From Xiphias gladius (taxonomy: Eukaryota; Chordata; Actinopteri; Istiophoriformes; Xiphiidae): a DNA stretch of 64,000 nucleotides. The stretch lies in contig NC_053416.1 in the NCBI RefSeq assembly GCF_016859285.1, positions 16,820,501 through 16,884,500 on the forward strand, in the 5' to 3' direction. Every line of letters starts with the position of its first letter. The first letter of the stretch is position 1. The translations under genes were made by a program, and so were the position numbers. The notes beneath the pieces are model-generated. The model had not been told where the DNA came from, did no database searches, and was given only the letters and a program-made list of their open reading frames with translations. Shown piece by piece: positions 28,822 through 41,446 of the stretch.

Positions 28822-31800
28822 AAGAGGGACACAAATGCTTACATATGCAGGAATCTAAAAATAGTTTAAGGTCAGGCATTAAAAATAGACCAGAGAAAAT
28901 AAAAGCAGGACTCGTTCGACTGAGTCTAAATGCTCTGACAGTCTGTCTTTCTACATTTGGCCATTTGTGGCGGACGCAGGCAGGAAGGCAGAGAGGGGAG
29001 AGGCGCTGGAGATGAAAAGACGGCAAGCGGCGAGTTGCACTGCAGTTCTGCTGCCTCTCCAGCTGGCTCCCCGGCTAATTAGAATGGGGGAGAGCACACA
29101 TGGAGGAGGAGAGCAAGCATGAAGCCACATCACACATCATTTTCAGCTGTACATGCTCCCGTGGTCAGAATTGCAGCTCTCCGCTTCTCCCTGCTCGCCC
29201 TTCAAAATCCACCTGTCTGGATAATCAGATGTGGCATGTTCGGTAATGGACTCCTCTGTAGCTTATGGAATATTTTTGACCATTTACGGTACAGACAAAC
29301 GAAGCTTTTGCCTTGACTCCATCTGAGCTGAGCTCACTTCCCTCCAGCTGATTCAATGACCCAGCGTAATACACTGAACTACTAACATATGAAGGATAAA
29401 AGGTCAATTGTTCAGAAATAATTAGACACGGGCTGTAATGCAACCACAGGCGAGAGAGACTTTAACTTATCAGCTGTAGTGGAGGAAGTATTCACATCCA
29501 GGACCACTGTGCTAATAAGTTATGTTAACGTTACGCTTTTATCTTGTGTCATACTTCAGTTTTTGCCTAACATCTGGTTTGTGTTACATTCTATGTAATT
29601 TATTATAATTCATTGTAATTCAAAGACTGAATATGTGTTCTTTCAGTTTAGATTTTTAGTACTCTTAGTTTTGCACGTACTTGGACAAGTGTTTTATGAA
29701 AGAACAAAAGTGAGTAAAGTACCTTTACCAAAACGTATAAATACTTTAATTCATCAATTCTAACTACAGCATTATCAGCAAAATGTGCTCAAGTATTAAA
29801 GATAAAAGTATTAATACCACAGTGTTATATCATTATATACAGTATATTATTAGATTACTTTACTGCTGCATTGACAAGTATGCAGCATTTTAATGTTGTA
29901 GCTGGTTGAGGTAGAGCTAATTTTAACTACTCACACAAACCACCGTACAGTAAGATGGGATCTCACGTATGACTGATGTGTGTGCAAACATATCCTAAAT
30001 GCCCACACATCATATGTAGTGTCTTTTTTTCGTTGGTTATTTCTGAGCTTCACAGCCTGCTTTTTCTTCCTTTTTTTTCCCACAGGAACCTGGGGAAGTC
30101 AGGCCTACGTGTTTCCTGCCTTGGGTTAGGTGAGTTGCCTTGAAGGCAGGAAAGTACCCGTCTCTGTTTCAGCTGCTCACACAAAACAAACGTCTCTGTC
30201 TCGCCTCTCATTCAGGCACCTGGGTGACATTTGGATCACAGATCTCTGATGAGGTGAGAGCTCTGTTGTCTCTCTGTTTGCATGAGGAGTCGATTCCCCA
30301 ACACCTTCACTTGGACAGTGCGAACGCAAATCTCAGTGTTTTCAATTATAGAAATGTCCCACAGACCTTGAAACTATAGTAGCTTGGTTAGACATTGTCT
30401 GCATCTCTACTGTATTATCCTCCCTGCATAGTGCCCTACACGGACAACCTCTGGATAATTGGAATTTATCCGTCGCCTCCCTCTCTCAGTCTCAATTTTT
30501 GTGCTCCCTCAGATGGCTGAAAACCTGATGGCCATAGCTTATGAGAACGGAGTGAACCTTTTTGACACGGCAGAGGTGTACGCCTCTGGAAGGTCAGTCT
30601 TCACTTTCGCTTCCAGTCACCAATTCAAACTTTTCCTCTTGTTGAATGTTTTTGTCCCAGTACTTTTATGTGAGCTGCATATCCTCTGATTGTAACTTTT
30701 CTCTCGAGGCAAATGAACAACTCAAAACAGATTGTTCAGGGTTTTTTTTAATCATATGACATGTTTGCAGATCTCCTGTATGCTTTATTATTGTTGTGCA
30801 GTGATGTGAGGTTAGCATCGACCTATCAAAATCAATGATGTATTTCTCCACAGAGCTGAAGTCACTCTAGGGAACATTATCAAGAAGAAAGGATGGAGGT
30901 GATATTACTCATTTTTCCAAACTGACTCACATGCATGTGAAAAGCTTTCTAACTCAATTAGATAATAAATATTTTTTTGAAATCTTAATAATCCATAATA
31001 ATTCATCACCTTTCTGAAATGCACTGCATTTCCGCATGTTTTTATTACTGTTGGAACAGAGGCACTATTAAATTATCTCAAGGGAAATTCATACTTTTTA
31101 GATGAATGAGGAGCTGTAGCCTCGGAGAGACTATAAAAGGATAAAAATGCAACCATGTGAAAATAAACTCCCAGTTCACAATACTGCCAAACACTCATTT
31201 ATGCGGGAAATCCTTGAGATATTTTTACTCTGGAGAAAAATATAAATTGTAAGTAATTACAAATCAAACTTTAAATTAAATTAAGAAAAACACAATACTG
31301 GTATAAATGTATTTTTTAATGTACCATACCAATGATAGCAGGCACAGAGAAACTGACTATTACTCACTTGTATACAGTAGACAAATTTAAAAAATTGAAT
31401 ACTGTATACAGTATAAAAAGTACAAATAAGGAGAAAAGATTGTCCTACTCAAAGTCTGTTTTTCCTACTGAAACTGCCCTCCTAACGCTCTTGTGTCCTT
31501 GCCAGACGTTCAAGTTTTGTCATCACAACAAAAATCTACTGGGGAGGCCAGTACGTATGACACTAAAAACTATAAACTAGACAAAACAGTGTTTGTTTTC
31601 ATTCAAAATCCTTGTTCTCTTTTATCATTTCAATAGAACATCAATAATGTGTATTTTCAACATTCCACAGAGCTGAGACGGAGAGAGGACTGTCAAGAAA
31701 GCACATCATTGAAGGTAAAGTATAACTTTTTTTTACAGTAAAGTACCTGGATTTAATGTATTAAGAATAATGACTAAATAAGGTTCAGGGTTAGGCCCAG

Positions 31801-34800
31801 GGCCTGAATCTTGAGTTTATCACTCAATACATCCAACAGCAGTCTGATAACTCAAATATAATCAGAAAGCTGCCAGAGCTGTGTATTATTACTGATTTTT
31901 TGTTTGTTTGCTGAACATATGTTAGGACATTAATTAAAATTTCAAAAGTCTGGTTTTATCAGATTGTGCAGAACTTTTAGTGTAGATGAAATGCTTCCCA
32001 TAGTGCATTAGTTCAACCCCAGAACAGGCCTGAGTTGTGATGCCACCTTAGTCTTTGAATATAAGTATTCTGTGTGTCGCTCAATTAAAGCCACTTCATG
32101 TCACGTCACAGCAAATACATCATCATGCCTTAAAACACACACACACAACAATAACTGTAAAACAATCTAACGGGCTATTGGCCTTGTATACGGTCATCTT
32201 CTTTGTTTGTTTTGTAAGTAGTATGGCCTTGAGGTGTCCATTTCCCAAAGACTTGAATGGGCCGTTTGACCGTCATTGTAATGAGGCTTTTCGTTTGAGG
32301 CAGTTGTGTGATGTGTGAACTACGTGTGACTCTCAATGTTTGCACGGCATGCAGAAACAGCGCTCATACGTGGCCTTCATACAGTGTGTCATCTCATTTG
32401 TGACTTTAACCTCTACATCAACTGCAGACAAACCAAGATTAGAAAGTTGGCAGACAATTACCTAAAAAAAATTGGCAGTAGAAAATATAGTGTAAAAATT
32501 TCAAAAACAGTAACGTCTTCCAGAATGGTTTATTTTTACCCATTTAGTAACATATTGTATGGAGTTTTACTAATGATTTCTTGGGAATCTGCAGTATGTC
32601 GTCAAAATGTTTAATTGTTGCTCAGATGCTCTTTTTAGCCACGCCAGCAACGTGGCTCTGTTAATGGCAATGTTGGTCAATCGGTCTGCCACTTTGGTCC
32701 AGACTGAAATATCTCAAGAACTGCCTCATAGATTCCCGTGAAATTTTACAGATAATCAGGGTTAAAAAAAAAATTAAAAAAAAATGAATGTCCCTGGAAG
32801 ATGAATCTCTGGCTATGGTGATCCCCAAGTACTTTGGTTTATGACCAAAACTGCAAAACTACTGACATTCCCATCAACCGTTCTTTGTGTTTAGTGCTAA
32901 TGGGCATGTTAAACATGGTGACATTATAACTGCTAAACATCAACATTTTCATAGTGAGCATGTTAGCATGCTGAGGTTAGCCATTAGCTCAAAGCACCGC
33001 TGAGCCTAAATGCAGCCTCCCAGAACCACTAGCATGGCTGCTGACTTTTAGATGATGATGACTAATAATTGACCATTGTTCATGACAGGTTTAAGAGGAT
33101 CCTTATCAAGACTCCAGCTAGATTATGTGGACATTGTTTTTGCCAACAGAAATGATGTCAACAGTCCCATGGAAGGTCAGTTGTTTGCTGATATGCAGAG
33201 ATCATGATGTAGTTATAGTGGCGTATTTTTATGTGTGAAAAAATTGCAATCAATCGTAGTACAGTGATTAAAAAAAGTGTAATTTCAATATAATGTTATA
33301 TACTGTGATTTTCAGAGATCGTACGGGCCATGACCTTTGTAATAAACCAGGGTATGGCCATGTACTGGGGAACCTCACGCTGGAGTGCCATGGAAATCAT
33401 GGTGAATGCTCATCTCCCATTCTTTACGAATTTAATGTCAGCTTATGGCACAAATGCTCATCGGTAACCATGGCATTTTGTTTGTGTCCATTTGGCACCA
33501 GGAGGCGTACTCGGTGGCACGCCAGTTCAACCTGATACCACCTGTGTGCGAGCAAGCGGAGTATCACTACTTCCAGAGGGATAAAGTCGAGGTGCAGCTT
33601 CCTGAGCTGTACCACAAGATCGGTCGGACATCCACAGTCTCACAGCTCTATTTATCTTTAATTTTTTGACTGAAGGTGGTTTAGTTCCAATGTATACCCT
33701 TATTCCACTCTTTCAGGTGTTGGAGCAATGACCTGGTCTCCACTTGCTTGTGGATTAATCACAGGGAAGTACAGTGATGGTGTACCAGAGTGCTCCAGAG
33801 CAGCAATGAAGGTCAGTTTGATTTGACTGGTCCTCCTCTGAGATCTATCTCCCTGATCAGCGAGGTATTGTAGTGTGAAATCAGTATTGGCGTACTGCAT
33901 GTTGCCTTATCAATGCATTTCTCCATTTTGCTCCTGGTGAAGGGATATCAGTGGCTGAAGGAGCGAGTGAACAGTGAGGAGGGCCGCAGGCAGCTCGCTA
34001 AAATCAAGGAGCTCCATCTACTGGCAGACAGACTGGGCTGCACTGCTGCACAGTTAGCCATAGGTACGACCCAGGCAAATGACATGATTATACAGTGTAT
34101 AGGTGCAGGGACTTGTTCTTTGTTTATTTTTTAGTTGTGTGACTGGAAGCTAAGATTGGGCTGTTTTCAGATTTGAATGTTTTCAAATCTTAAATGTGTT
34201 TGTGGTACTAGTAGGGTCACAAAACTACTGATTCAAAAATGTTATTTCACAAATAGGTAAAGTCCAGTCAAAATTTGAATCAAGGGGCTTTACAATCTGC
34301 GCAGCATATGAAATCCGCTTTCCTTTGACCCTCGAAGTGAATAAGAAAAAACTTTCCCAAATTATTATGCAAAGAGAAAGTTACACAAAAGATCTGAACA
34401 TGATTTAGCATGATTTAGTACACCACATAAATGTGTCCTATGTGCCCATCTGCATGTGCGCAGCCACTTTACTCCTGATCAAGTACTTTATTTGTTAATT
34501 ATATTACTTTTTTCCATCTTTGTGTTTATTCAATAGTGTGTATTTATTGTTTGAAAGCATGATTTGTCCAATGCATATCCTTGCTTATCTATTACAAAAT
34601 GCACTGATTTTGGATCACTGTCATGACCAGCTGATCTTAGACCAGAAGTCCTGCTCAAATACATTTGGTAGATACATGTTAAATTTGGCCAGTAGACTCA
34701 AACTTAAAACAGTGGCATGTGATCTGACTCCTGCAAAAAACTAAAAATTCTTGTAGTTGATATTCTTTGGTTATCAATGATATCACTCAGTTTTAACTGA

Positions 34801-35189
34801 GCACAAGTTCTATTGGTTTTCTCACTTTTTTTTACAGCCTGGTGTCTGCGCAGTGAGGGAGTCAGCTCAGTACTTCTGGGAGTTTCTAATACAGACCAGC
34901 TACTTGAGAACTTGGGTGCCCTCCGGGTAAAATTTCTTCCTTTTTTTCCTCCCACGTGAATAATTTTAAGTGACATACTTAGCTACAGTTGTCTAAACCA
35001 ATAGTTATGTCACTTTGTGTGCACTACAAAGTGGCAAAACTGACAGATCACAGCAGATCACATTTTTAACTGATTGCCATCCTTCCCTCCTCATCACAGA
35101 TTTTATCCCAAATGACCCCTCAAACCATTACTGAGATTGATGCCCTGCTGGGAAATAAGCCACACTCGAAGAAAGAGTCACGCGCTTGA
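19746..35189 (+). CDS. kcnab3: Voltage-gated K+ channel beta subunit, KCNAB3-like (proximal isoform)
   Basis: Cytoplasmic aldo-keto-reductase-fold subunit that docks on Kv1 channel tetramers and tunes gating. Exons: 19746-20065, 30086-30129, 30216-30253, 30513-30592, 30854-30898, 31506-31550, 31671-31714, 33089-33175, 33316-33401, 33502-33622, 33717-33811, 33943-34063, 34838-34926, 35100-35189; phases agree throughout and give 434 residues. The N-terminus [19 protein letters not shown] is the Kvbeta inactivation 'ball' with Cys7, followed by a long Gly-rich linker coded at about 19836-19935. The core has [20 protein letters not shown], the catalytic Asp and Tyr in [10 protein letters not shown], the Lys in [10 protein letters not shown] and the Asn in VFANR. 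The end, [20 protein letters not shown], and the Gly-rich linker fit KCNAB3 better than KCNAB1 or KCNAB2, as judged from memory. A second first exon at 14650 can replace the first one. Confidence 0.92.
22086..22141. repeat. (GT)28 microsatellite
   Basis: GT dinucleotide run of 56 bases in kcnab3 intron 1, followed about 40 bases later by ATA/AAT-rich sequence. Confidence 0.96.
23067..23304. repeat. Rearranged MITE copy, family B
   Basis: Begins AATAGTTCAGCATTTTGGGA and continues GCCGAGAGTGAGATGAGAAG...AGCCAGTAGCTGGTTAG, the left arm of the same family as 59945-60382. It then changes to inverted text (AACGTGTTAATTAAGTGAGC, GACAGAGCCAGGCTGG) that corresponds to the right arm. The inner parts are shortened. 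Confidence 0.65.
23942..23985. repeat. (CA)n microsatellite
   Basis: CA run of about 44 bases with two G interruptions in kcnab3 intron 1. Confidence 0.93.
26112..26606. repeat. Fold-back MITE-like element in kcnab3 intron 1
   Basis: The left arm (26112-26292) and the right arm (about 26484-26606) are inverted copies. The left reads GCCTCTACCGCAACACAATG with GTCACAGCATTGAAAAAT; the right arm, reversed, reads GCCTCCACCTCAACACAGTG with CTCACAGCACTGATAAAT. The outer ends also correspond (TAAAGAGTCGGTTCACAC against TAAATGGTCATTTCATCC). Divergence suggests an old insertion. Confidence 0.65.
28794..28820. repeat. (CA)n microsatellite
   Basis: Short CA run in kcnab3 intron 1. Confidence 0.9.
32618..33055. 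repeat. Dispersed fish repeat in the kcnab3 intron before the 33089 exon
   Basis: Contains TTTGGTCCAGACTGAAATAT, CTCAAGAACTGCCTCATAGA, GAGCATGTTAGCATGCTGAG, TTAGCTCAAAGCACCGCTGA and CTAGCATGGCTGCTGACT, phrases that I recall from a very common dispersed teleost repeat. Orientation and family name cannot be fixed without a library. Confidence 0.6.
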
Positions 35190-35810
35190 AGACGCAAATC
35201 TGAGTGACACATGATGTTTCAAGAAGATGAAGAAGACAATGACATTGGGAAAAATCGCTTTTTGCTCTGCTGTATACTCAACAACTTGCATGTCCTCAGC
35301 AACATTATGCTTCCAGTATGTGCGCAGATCCATTTTGCGCAGTACATTGTGTCATCTATGAAAAAAAGAAAATCTTTCGATTGTGAAAAAAGGTCATACA
35401 TTGCTCACTGCCAATTCTTCAGATTAATTATTTCTACAGAGAGGGAGGCTAAAACTGGTTGGAGTGACAGGTCTCTGCAATCTATAGACCGAGAGAAGAC
35501 AAAAAAAAATTCAAGTGATCTGACTCTTGTTCAATGAAAAGTTCTAAAGTGGAAAAAACCCACTTCTGTGCTAAAATGAAACTTTACTGCGTGAACGGTG
35601 CTTTCATTGGACATCTGACGTCTCTTCCCCTCGCAGCTGCCTGTTATTCTGTATGATGTTTAGTACCCAGCAGCCAGAGAGCCAAAGGTTAGTACTCATG
35701 TGTCTAGCCTAACATTTCCCATAATGTGCATGTGACTGGTCTGCCATGCTCACTGCTTTACAGGGTTGGGAACAATGGATGACTTGTAGAGTCTTTACAG
35801 TCATCTGACT

Positions 35811-35842
<32 letters not shown>

Positions 35843-38800
35843 TTAATCCAGTCGGGTGTTACTTTAAAAACAAGATCAGATCACATACTTTAAAAGAAAA
35901 TAGGCCGATTCCTTTAATGCACCAAGACACACACATAACATATTTTACACATACTGAAATAATGATTGATTTCGGCATAAATTACTTGATCGAAATTAAA
36001 ATGAATGGATCGCATTGCAAATAATAACTGCTAGATTGGCTTTTAAATTGAAGTATCTCAGTGCATTATATTATTTATTACTATTTAAAATTGTCAATGG
36101 AGAATCAAAAGTGGGTGAGATTTTGAAAGTAACTTTCCCAACCCTGCTGCTTTCTCGGCAGTCTTTTTGCCTCCTCTGTTTGTAAACTGTGCGCATGTCC
36201 CTTTAAGAGAGAATAGCCCTAACAGGGTGTAAATGTGGCATGGCTTTTATGGCTTATGTAGATTTGCAGTGCCCTTGTAAGCCATTTTTTACTCTAAATT
36301 TGATTCAGGATCCGTGCTGGTGGGCACTTTTGCTTTAAAGACTCTCTGCGGTCTGCAGACACGGCTGTGTGTCCATCTGAAATGTAATCTTTGTATTGTC
36401 CTAAACTGTATCAAAAGATGTTGACATCACTTTCAAGGATGCCATTCTCGCGAAGAGCATCATTGTTCCTAAATCAGAGGTCTGAGACAGGTGGACTATA
36501 TGGAAAGGTGACTGAGCATCTGACACAAAGATCTGGACACACTGTGGTGAACAAGTAGTTTTCAAGTGATAGGACATAAATGATATGTCTGAGTTTATCA
36601 AATGTGATATTACTCTTGCCACAGGTCACTTGGGGTAAGATTTAGCAAATGTAACTTTTTTTTGTGGAAGCCTAAAAATATAGCTTCTCTGCTCATTTCT
36701 CTGGGAGTTTTCTCTCTCTGTATTATTTGTTCCCTTGATTCTTGCACACATGCACAACTCATTTTATACTGTGCTTCCTGTGTCTTTTCCGTTTAGTTTT
36801 TGTATTGATTTCAGTACTTTGTAATGTGAGGGGGATTTGTTCCTTTTGTGGTTTCCCATGAAAACAGCACTAATCTCCAAGGCGGGGTGTGTTTTGATAC
36901 ATGAAGTTATTTTAGTCGGCACAAGTTTACATTGTAATGTAAATAGGCTTATCTGTTTCGCAGTGAGATAAGATATAAGTTAAATTTATGAATGAAGAAA
37001 TTCCTGAAGGAGCAGCTGAAACATTGCCCCCCTTTGTGACTCTGTGATGATGTACAGTTTGACTGAATTTAGCTTCCCATGTGCATAGGTACTGCAATCA
37101 AACCTTGGAAATGTCACTTTGCCTGCATAACTTATATTTTACTGTCTTGCGAACAAAGAAAAAACCAAAAGATGAGAAGAGACAACTCATACTGAATGTA
37201 TCACATCTGTTGTTCAAACCTATCTAACCTAAAGGGACAAAGCACATTACATGTTTTAAAAGGGGTTTCTTTTTGTGCCTGAACCTGTTACATAAAAACC
37301 TGAAGAGCTCTCATGCAAACATTTACGTTGGGATTCGGACACAAGGTTATTCACAGAAGCTTCATGCATAAATACTATTCTGAGTCAAATATGTACTCAC
37401 CTGCTTATAGAAAGTCAGATAAGGTTTTGTATTTACTGTTCATAACCAGAACATATTAGCTGAAACAGGCTAATCATAGCTGTTATGTTGAACATTAAAG
37501 TTAGCTTATCTGTACAGCTACATATAAACAACCTTTCCCAAAAAATGGACTGCTACCCACAATGTGAATTGTAGGATTATAATCTCAACCTCCACTCTCA
37601 CATACCATGTGCGCCTATGATGGTTCTCTGCTTCCTTCTGCACATTTTACTTAACACACTCTTGAAAGCATACACTCACTTAATGACTTGAGAACTAACA
37701 CACTTTATTTGTAAAAAAAACTCCCTGAGATTCAAAACTAAGAATTTTAATTTTGGATTTCATGCAGATACAAAGTAAAACAAGCAGCAGCGGCTCCTTC
37801 AGCCACAGCTTTTTCTCATTGTGGTTAAACAGTCCCTGAAAAATTGGCACTGCCCGGCATGCTTTTACAACTAGTCATTGTTCATAACTTAAGCTAACAA
37901 ACCTCGACACCAGTGGATAACATTCACACCACAATGCATACATCCACATCTTAACAAACACTGAATCTAACTTTGACCCCGAGCAGGTTTTCTACACCCA
38001 GTGAGGCTCATGACATCCCTTTGTATCACTGCTGCAATAGCAGAACTGTTTCATGATGTCTTACGCTAAAAAGGAGCAGATTTTTTTTTTTTTTTTCACG
38101 TGTAGAAACGGGCAGCAACATTTACTGCGCATGGAAGAGCATGAAAATAATACCACGAGTTTGTCTGTGCTTCTGTGTATATGAACTGAAAAAAATATAT
38201 TCCTTTTGGAGATGTTTTTCATCTTCTAGCTAGATTTGGCCCATCAAAAGCTTGATTATCAAAATATCAATATCAATATCATGTCAAAATGTTCTCTTTA
38301 CCATCTTAGGATATATTTTGAGGTTTGGTAAGTAATGACTCATGTCGATTTATTAAATCAGAGGATGATTATTTTATGTAATGAAAAAAAGGCTGCTTTA
38401 CAAGGACTATATAACAATCAAAGTGGATGAAAGAAACATTTTCAACTTGCAAATAAAAAAGGCATGCGGTATTTTTTTGCTTAAAAAAATGTTTAAAAAA
38501 AGAACTGTCATCCTCACATGCTCCCGAATGTCTGTCAGCCCTTCACCTGTGGACCCCAGGGTCATTCAAATGGATGGTACAAGAACAATATCACAGCCGT
38601 GTGCCCAGTGCTGTCTGTGCTGCTAAAAGAGCAGAGCCTTCCAGGACGCCCCACACCCTTACCACAAACAAAAAATATCTGCCACGACAACACTGGTAAC
38701 CTCTCTGTTACTGGATCCATAATGCCATCGGAGTGACAGATGAAACATATGCGTGTATTAGAGTAATTATCGTATTTGTTGAAAAATGTTAAATGACTCA

Positions 38801-41446
38801 CCGCCAACACTGTCAGTGAAAAACAGGTTTCACCACAATTCATCCTTCCTGTGAAGCAGGTTAAACAGAGTGATGAAAAACAGAAATGAAGGAAGTAGCC
38901 ATAGACAGTTAATAAGAACATTTGAGATTTACAAGCTCCCACATCTAATAAAGTACACTTCATACCTTGCCTAGTGCTTGCCTTTGTATCAGTTCAGTGA
39001 TTCTTTTATTATTCTATTAGCCTGTAGATGCTGCTGTGTACCCAAGGACACAGGACACAACTGAAACAGTTGGTCAAAAATGCATTTCAACACTTGCTCA
39101 GTTACTTCTAGAGTTATTCTGTTTCTTCACGTTTGCAATTTAAGTTGGATAAGGCTGCTAATGTTCTATATTTTTCTTATTGTCAAAAAACCCAAACAAA
39201 AGCCCAAACACTGAATTTATCCTACTAACAAGTATCGCCTGCGCAACAAAAGCCTGATCGCTTATTCATCTGTGCCATAGAGCTCCATTGTTTCCAAAAA
39301 TACATCAATGAGCCACTCCATCACACCGGTCGACATATTCCTTCTTGCCATGAACATAGCCACTGCAGTTTATCTTAAATTAATCCCATATACATCATCC
39401 CACTACCACAGACACTCACTAGAGTACCAATTGGGTATTCATCCACTGCTGCAAACAGTCCCCAAGAAATGCAGTTTTTACTCCTGTTTTAGTAACCTTT
39501 GATAAAAACTAGTGCCCAGAAAATTACTAACCCTTAAAAAATAAATAAATAAATAAATGATGTACTTGTGACCCATAAAGATTTACAACTTCAGTAGGAG
39601 CTGCAAGAAAACAGAAAGAGGGACACAGATTAACATACTGTTGGTTTTGGTCTTTTCATGGGATTTGTTGACAATAAGACAAATTTGGAATAAAATTAGC
39701 CTTATCCTTTGAGCTTCTACTGAGCGTGTGAAATTAGTTGTAGTTGTATCAGTGAGTTATTTTTTATTATCTCATTTATCTTATTTTACCAGATACTCAG
39801 ACAACATGCAAATCATGTCATGACACAGCTGGTTTTCATTTGTTACCTGCAGTTTATCATACATTATCACTTCCTTAACAGTACAGACATATCATTTGGA
39901 AAACTTTAAAAGCATAAAATATACAGATTCCACCCTCTGCTAAAATGTTCCTCCCTGTCCTTAATTCATCCCTGCTGTCTGCACATCTGCTGAATCACAT
40001 TCAAATCCCCACAGATCGCTTTACAACAAAATTCCTTCACATCATTTCAACACACTGCAGCTATTACCTCTTTTGCCTGCTGAGGGAATAATATACTCCC
40101 TACAGCTGATAGTGTTTGTCATAGCTGCTTTTAATACCATAGTCGAGAAATGATTATTGTTTAACTTGTCTTCCTAAATTTATCCCAACAGTCAGCTGTT
40201 ATTATAGTGTAATTAAAGTAATTTTAAGAAAAAAGGTATACAAAATTGAACAAAGGATGAGTTAGGTGATCACAGGTTACTTTTATTTTCTACTAAAATA
40301 CATTTTTCATGCAGGTTTTGTCACTTTCCACAACAATCAACAAAAACACAATGAAACTAGTGTTGCCTCACAACATTAGCAAAGAGGGATGTTAAAGTCG
40401 CTCAGTACAAGGTTTTGTGTGTGTGAAAATTCCTAGTGGCTTAATAAATAGTGAATCTTCATCTGCTGTAGCATGCTTTCATTTGATAACCAACAGCCAG
40501 CCAATCATACCTGGTCATAATACTGTACTTAATTAATACATCTGGGGAAAGAAATGCTTGTTCAGAAAATCATGCTAAATGTGCTGGAAAACTGAAAATA
40601 AATAAGTAAATAATGTAGCCAAGTGAAATATTGCTTTTGAAAATTAATGTAATAAAAATCAGTGTACAGTACAAAGTAGCCCAACTGATCTTGGCAGAAG
40701 TAGCTGGCTAGAAGGTAAATTATCTCTCTCTACAGATCCATCAGTGGTTGTAAGAACTCAGATCTGGTACAGTTTAGATGGTCTCTTGATTAGCTGGATG
40801 TGGCGAGGCAAAAAAGTAAATGTTATCTTTTCTGTCCAGTTTTGTTGTCAACTTTGTGGCTCCCACTTTAACCGACTTAAAACGTTGTGTACTGACAGGC
40901 TGTGGTGCAGCTTAAGTTTAAACAGTGGAATAAAAGGCATATGTGGATCAGAGTATAGTAAATGTAGAGGAAAGACTGAGCATGGAGGAAACCCTACGCT
41001 CTACTCTACAAGGCCTGCTATGATCTTATGAAAATAAAAAGAGGTAGGCAAATTCTCTCCAATGCTCAAAAATACTGACAGTTTAATAAGATGCAGAAAT
41101 GGGTATGAAGTGCTTGTCAAACATGCTACACACAAAGCCTGTTTAAAAAAATCACAGTCCAGTACAGCATGCTTAAAATCAACCACCCTACCTTATAAAA
41201 ATGGTTTCCTTTCCTTGTGCAAGTGGTTGCATATTAACACTATTGAGACTTGAATTACGTTTTCATGTAAACAAGGAGACAACAAAACACACGACTCATG
41301 CATTATCATCTCCAGAATGTAGAACAACAGTAAACACAGACAGATGTTACTGCACAGCATACCTATTTAGTGGCTTTTTCTTAGATTTTTAGGTTGCAAG
41401 AGAATGTCAGAGAGCTTTGTTAATACACAAATAAAACAACCACCAT
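35190..41446. other. Intergenic region between the 3' ends of kcnab3 and neu3
   Basis: The genes on either side point toward each other. Possible poly(A) signals for kcnab3 (+) are ATTAAA at 37494-37499 and AATAAA at 38452-38457; for neu3 (-) the complement of 40282-40287. A (AAAT)n run lies at 39534-39558. Apart from the hAT-like element at 35761-36146 no gene or repeat is recognised. The longest frame (minus strand, 38562-38963) has no recognisable domain. Confidence 0.45.
35761..36146. mobile_element. Non-autonomous hAT-like MITE
   Basis: The ends are inverted: CAGGGTTGGGAA at 35761-35772 and TTCCCAACCCTG at 36135-36146. They are flanked by an 8-base target duplication, CTGCTTTA (35753-35760) and CTGCTTTC (36147-36154), matching at 7 of 8. 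The CAGGGTTGGG-type end and 8-bp duplication are hallmarks of hAT transposons. The 386-base body has a 27-A run (35815-35841) and codes for nothing, so it would rely on a transposase elsewhere. Confidence 0.82.

Larger units (their letters stand above)
20066..30085. other. First intron of kcnab3 (10 kb)
   Basis: No coding exon recognised. Holds microsatellites (22086-22141, 23942-23985, 28794-28820), AAT-rich stretches (22181-22216, 23601-23620), a rearranged MITE copy (23067-23304) and a fold-back element (26112-26606). Large first introns of Kv beta genes often hold further alternative first exons. I looked for another exon ending in a phase-2 AG|GT after a Tyr codon and did not identify a convincing one. 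Confidence 0.5.

Noticed and set aside
38562-38963. 133-residue minus-strand frame
   Set aside because: No recognisable motif, no exon borders in phase with neighbours; likely chance frame in intergenic DNA.
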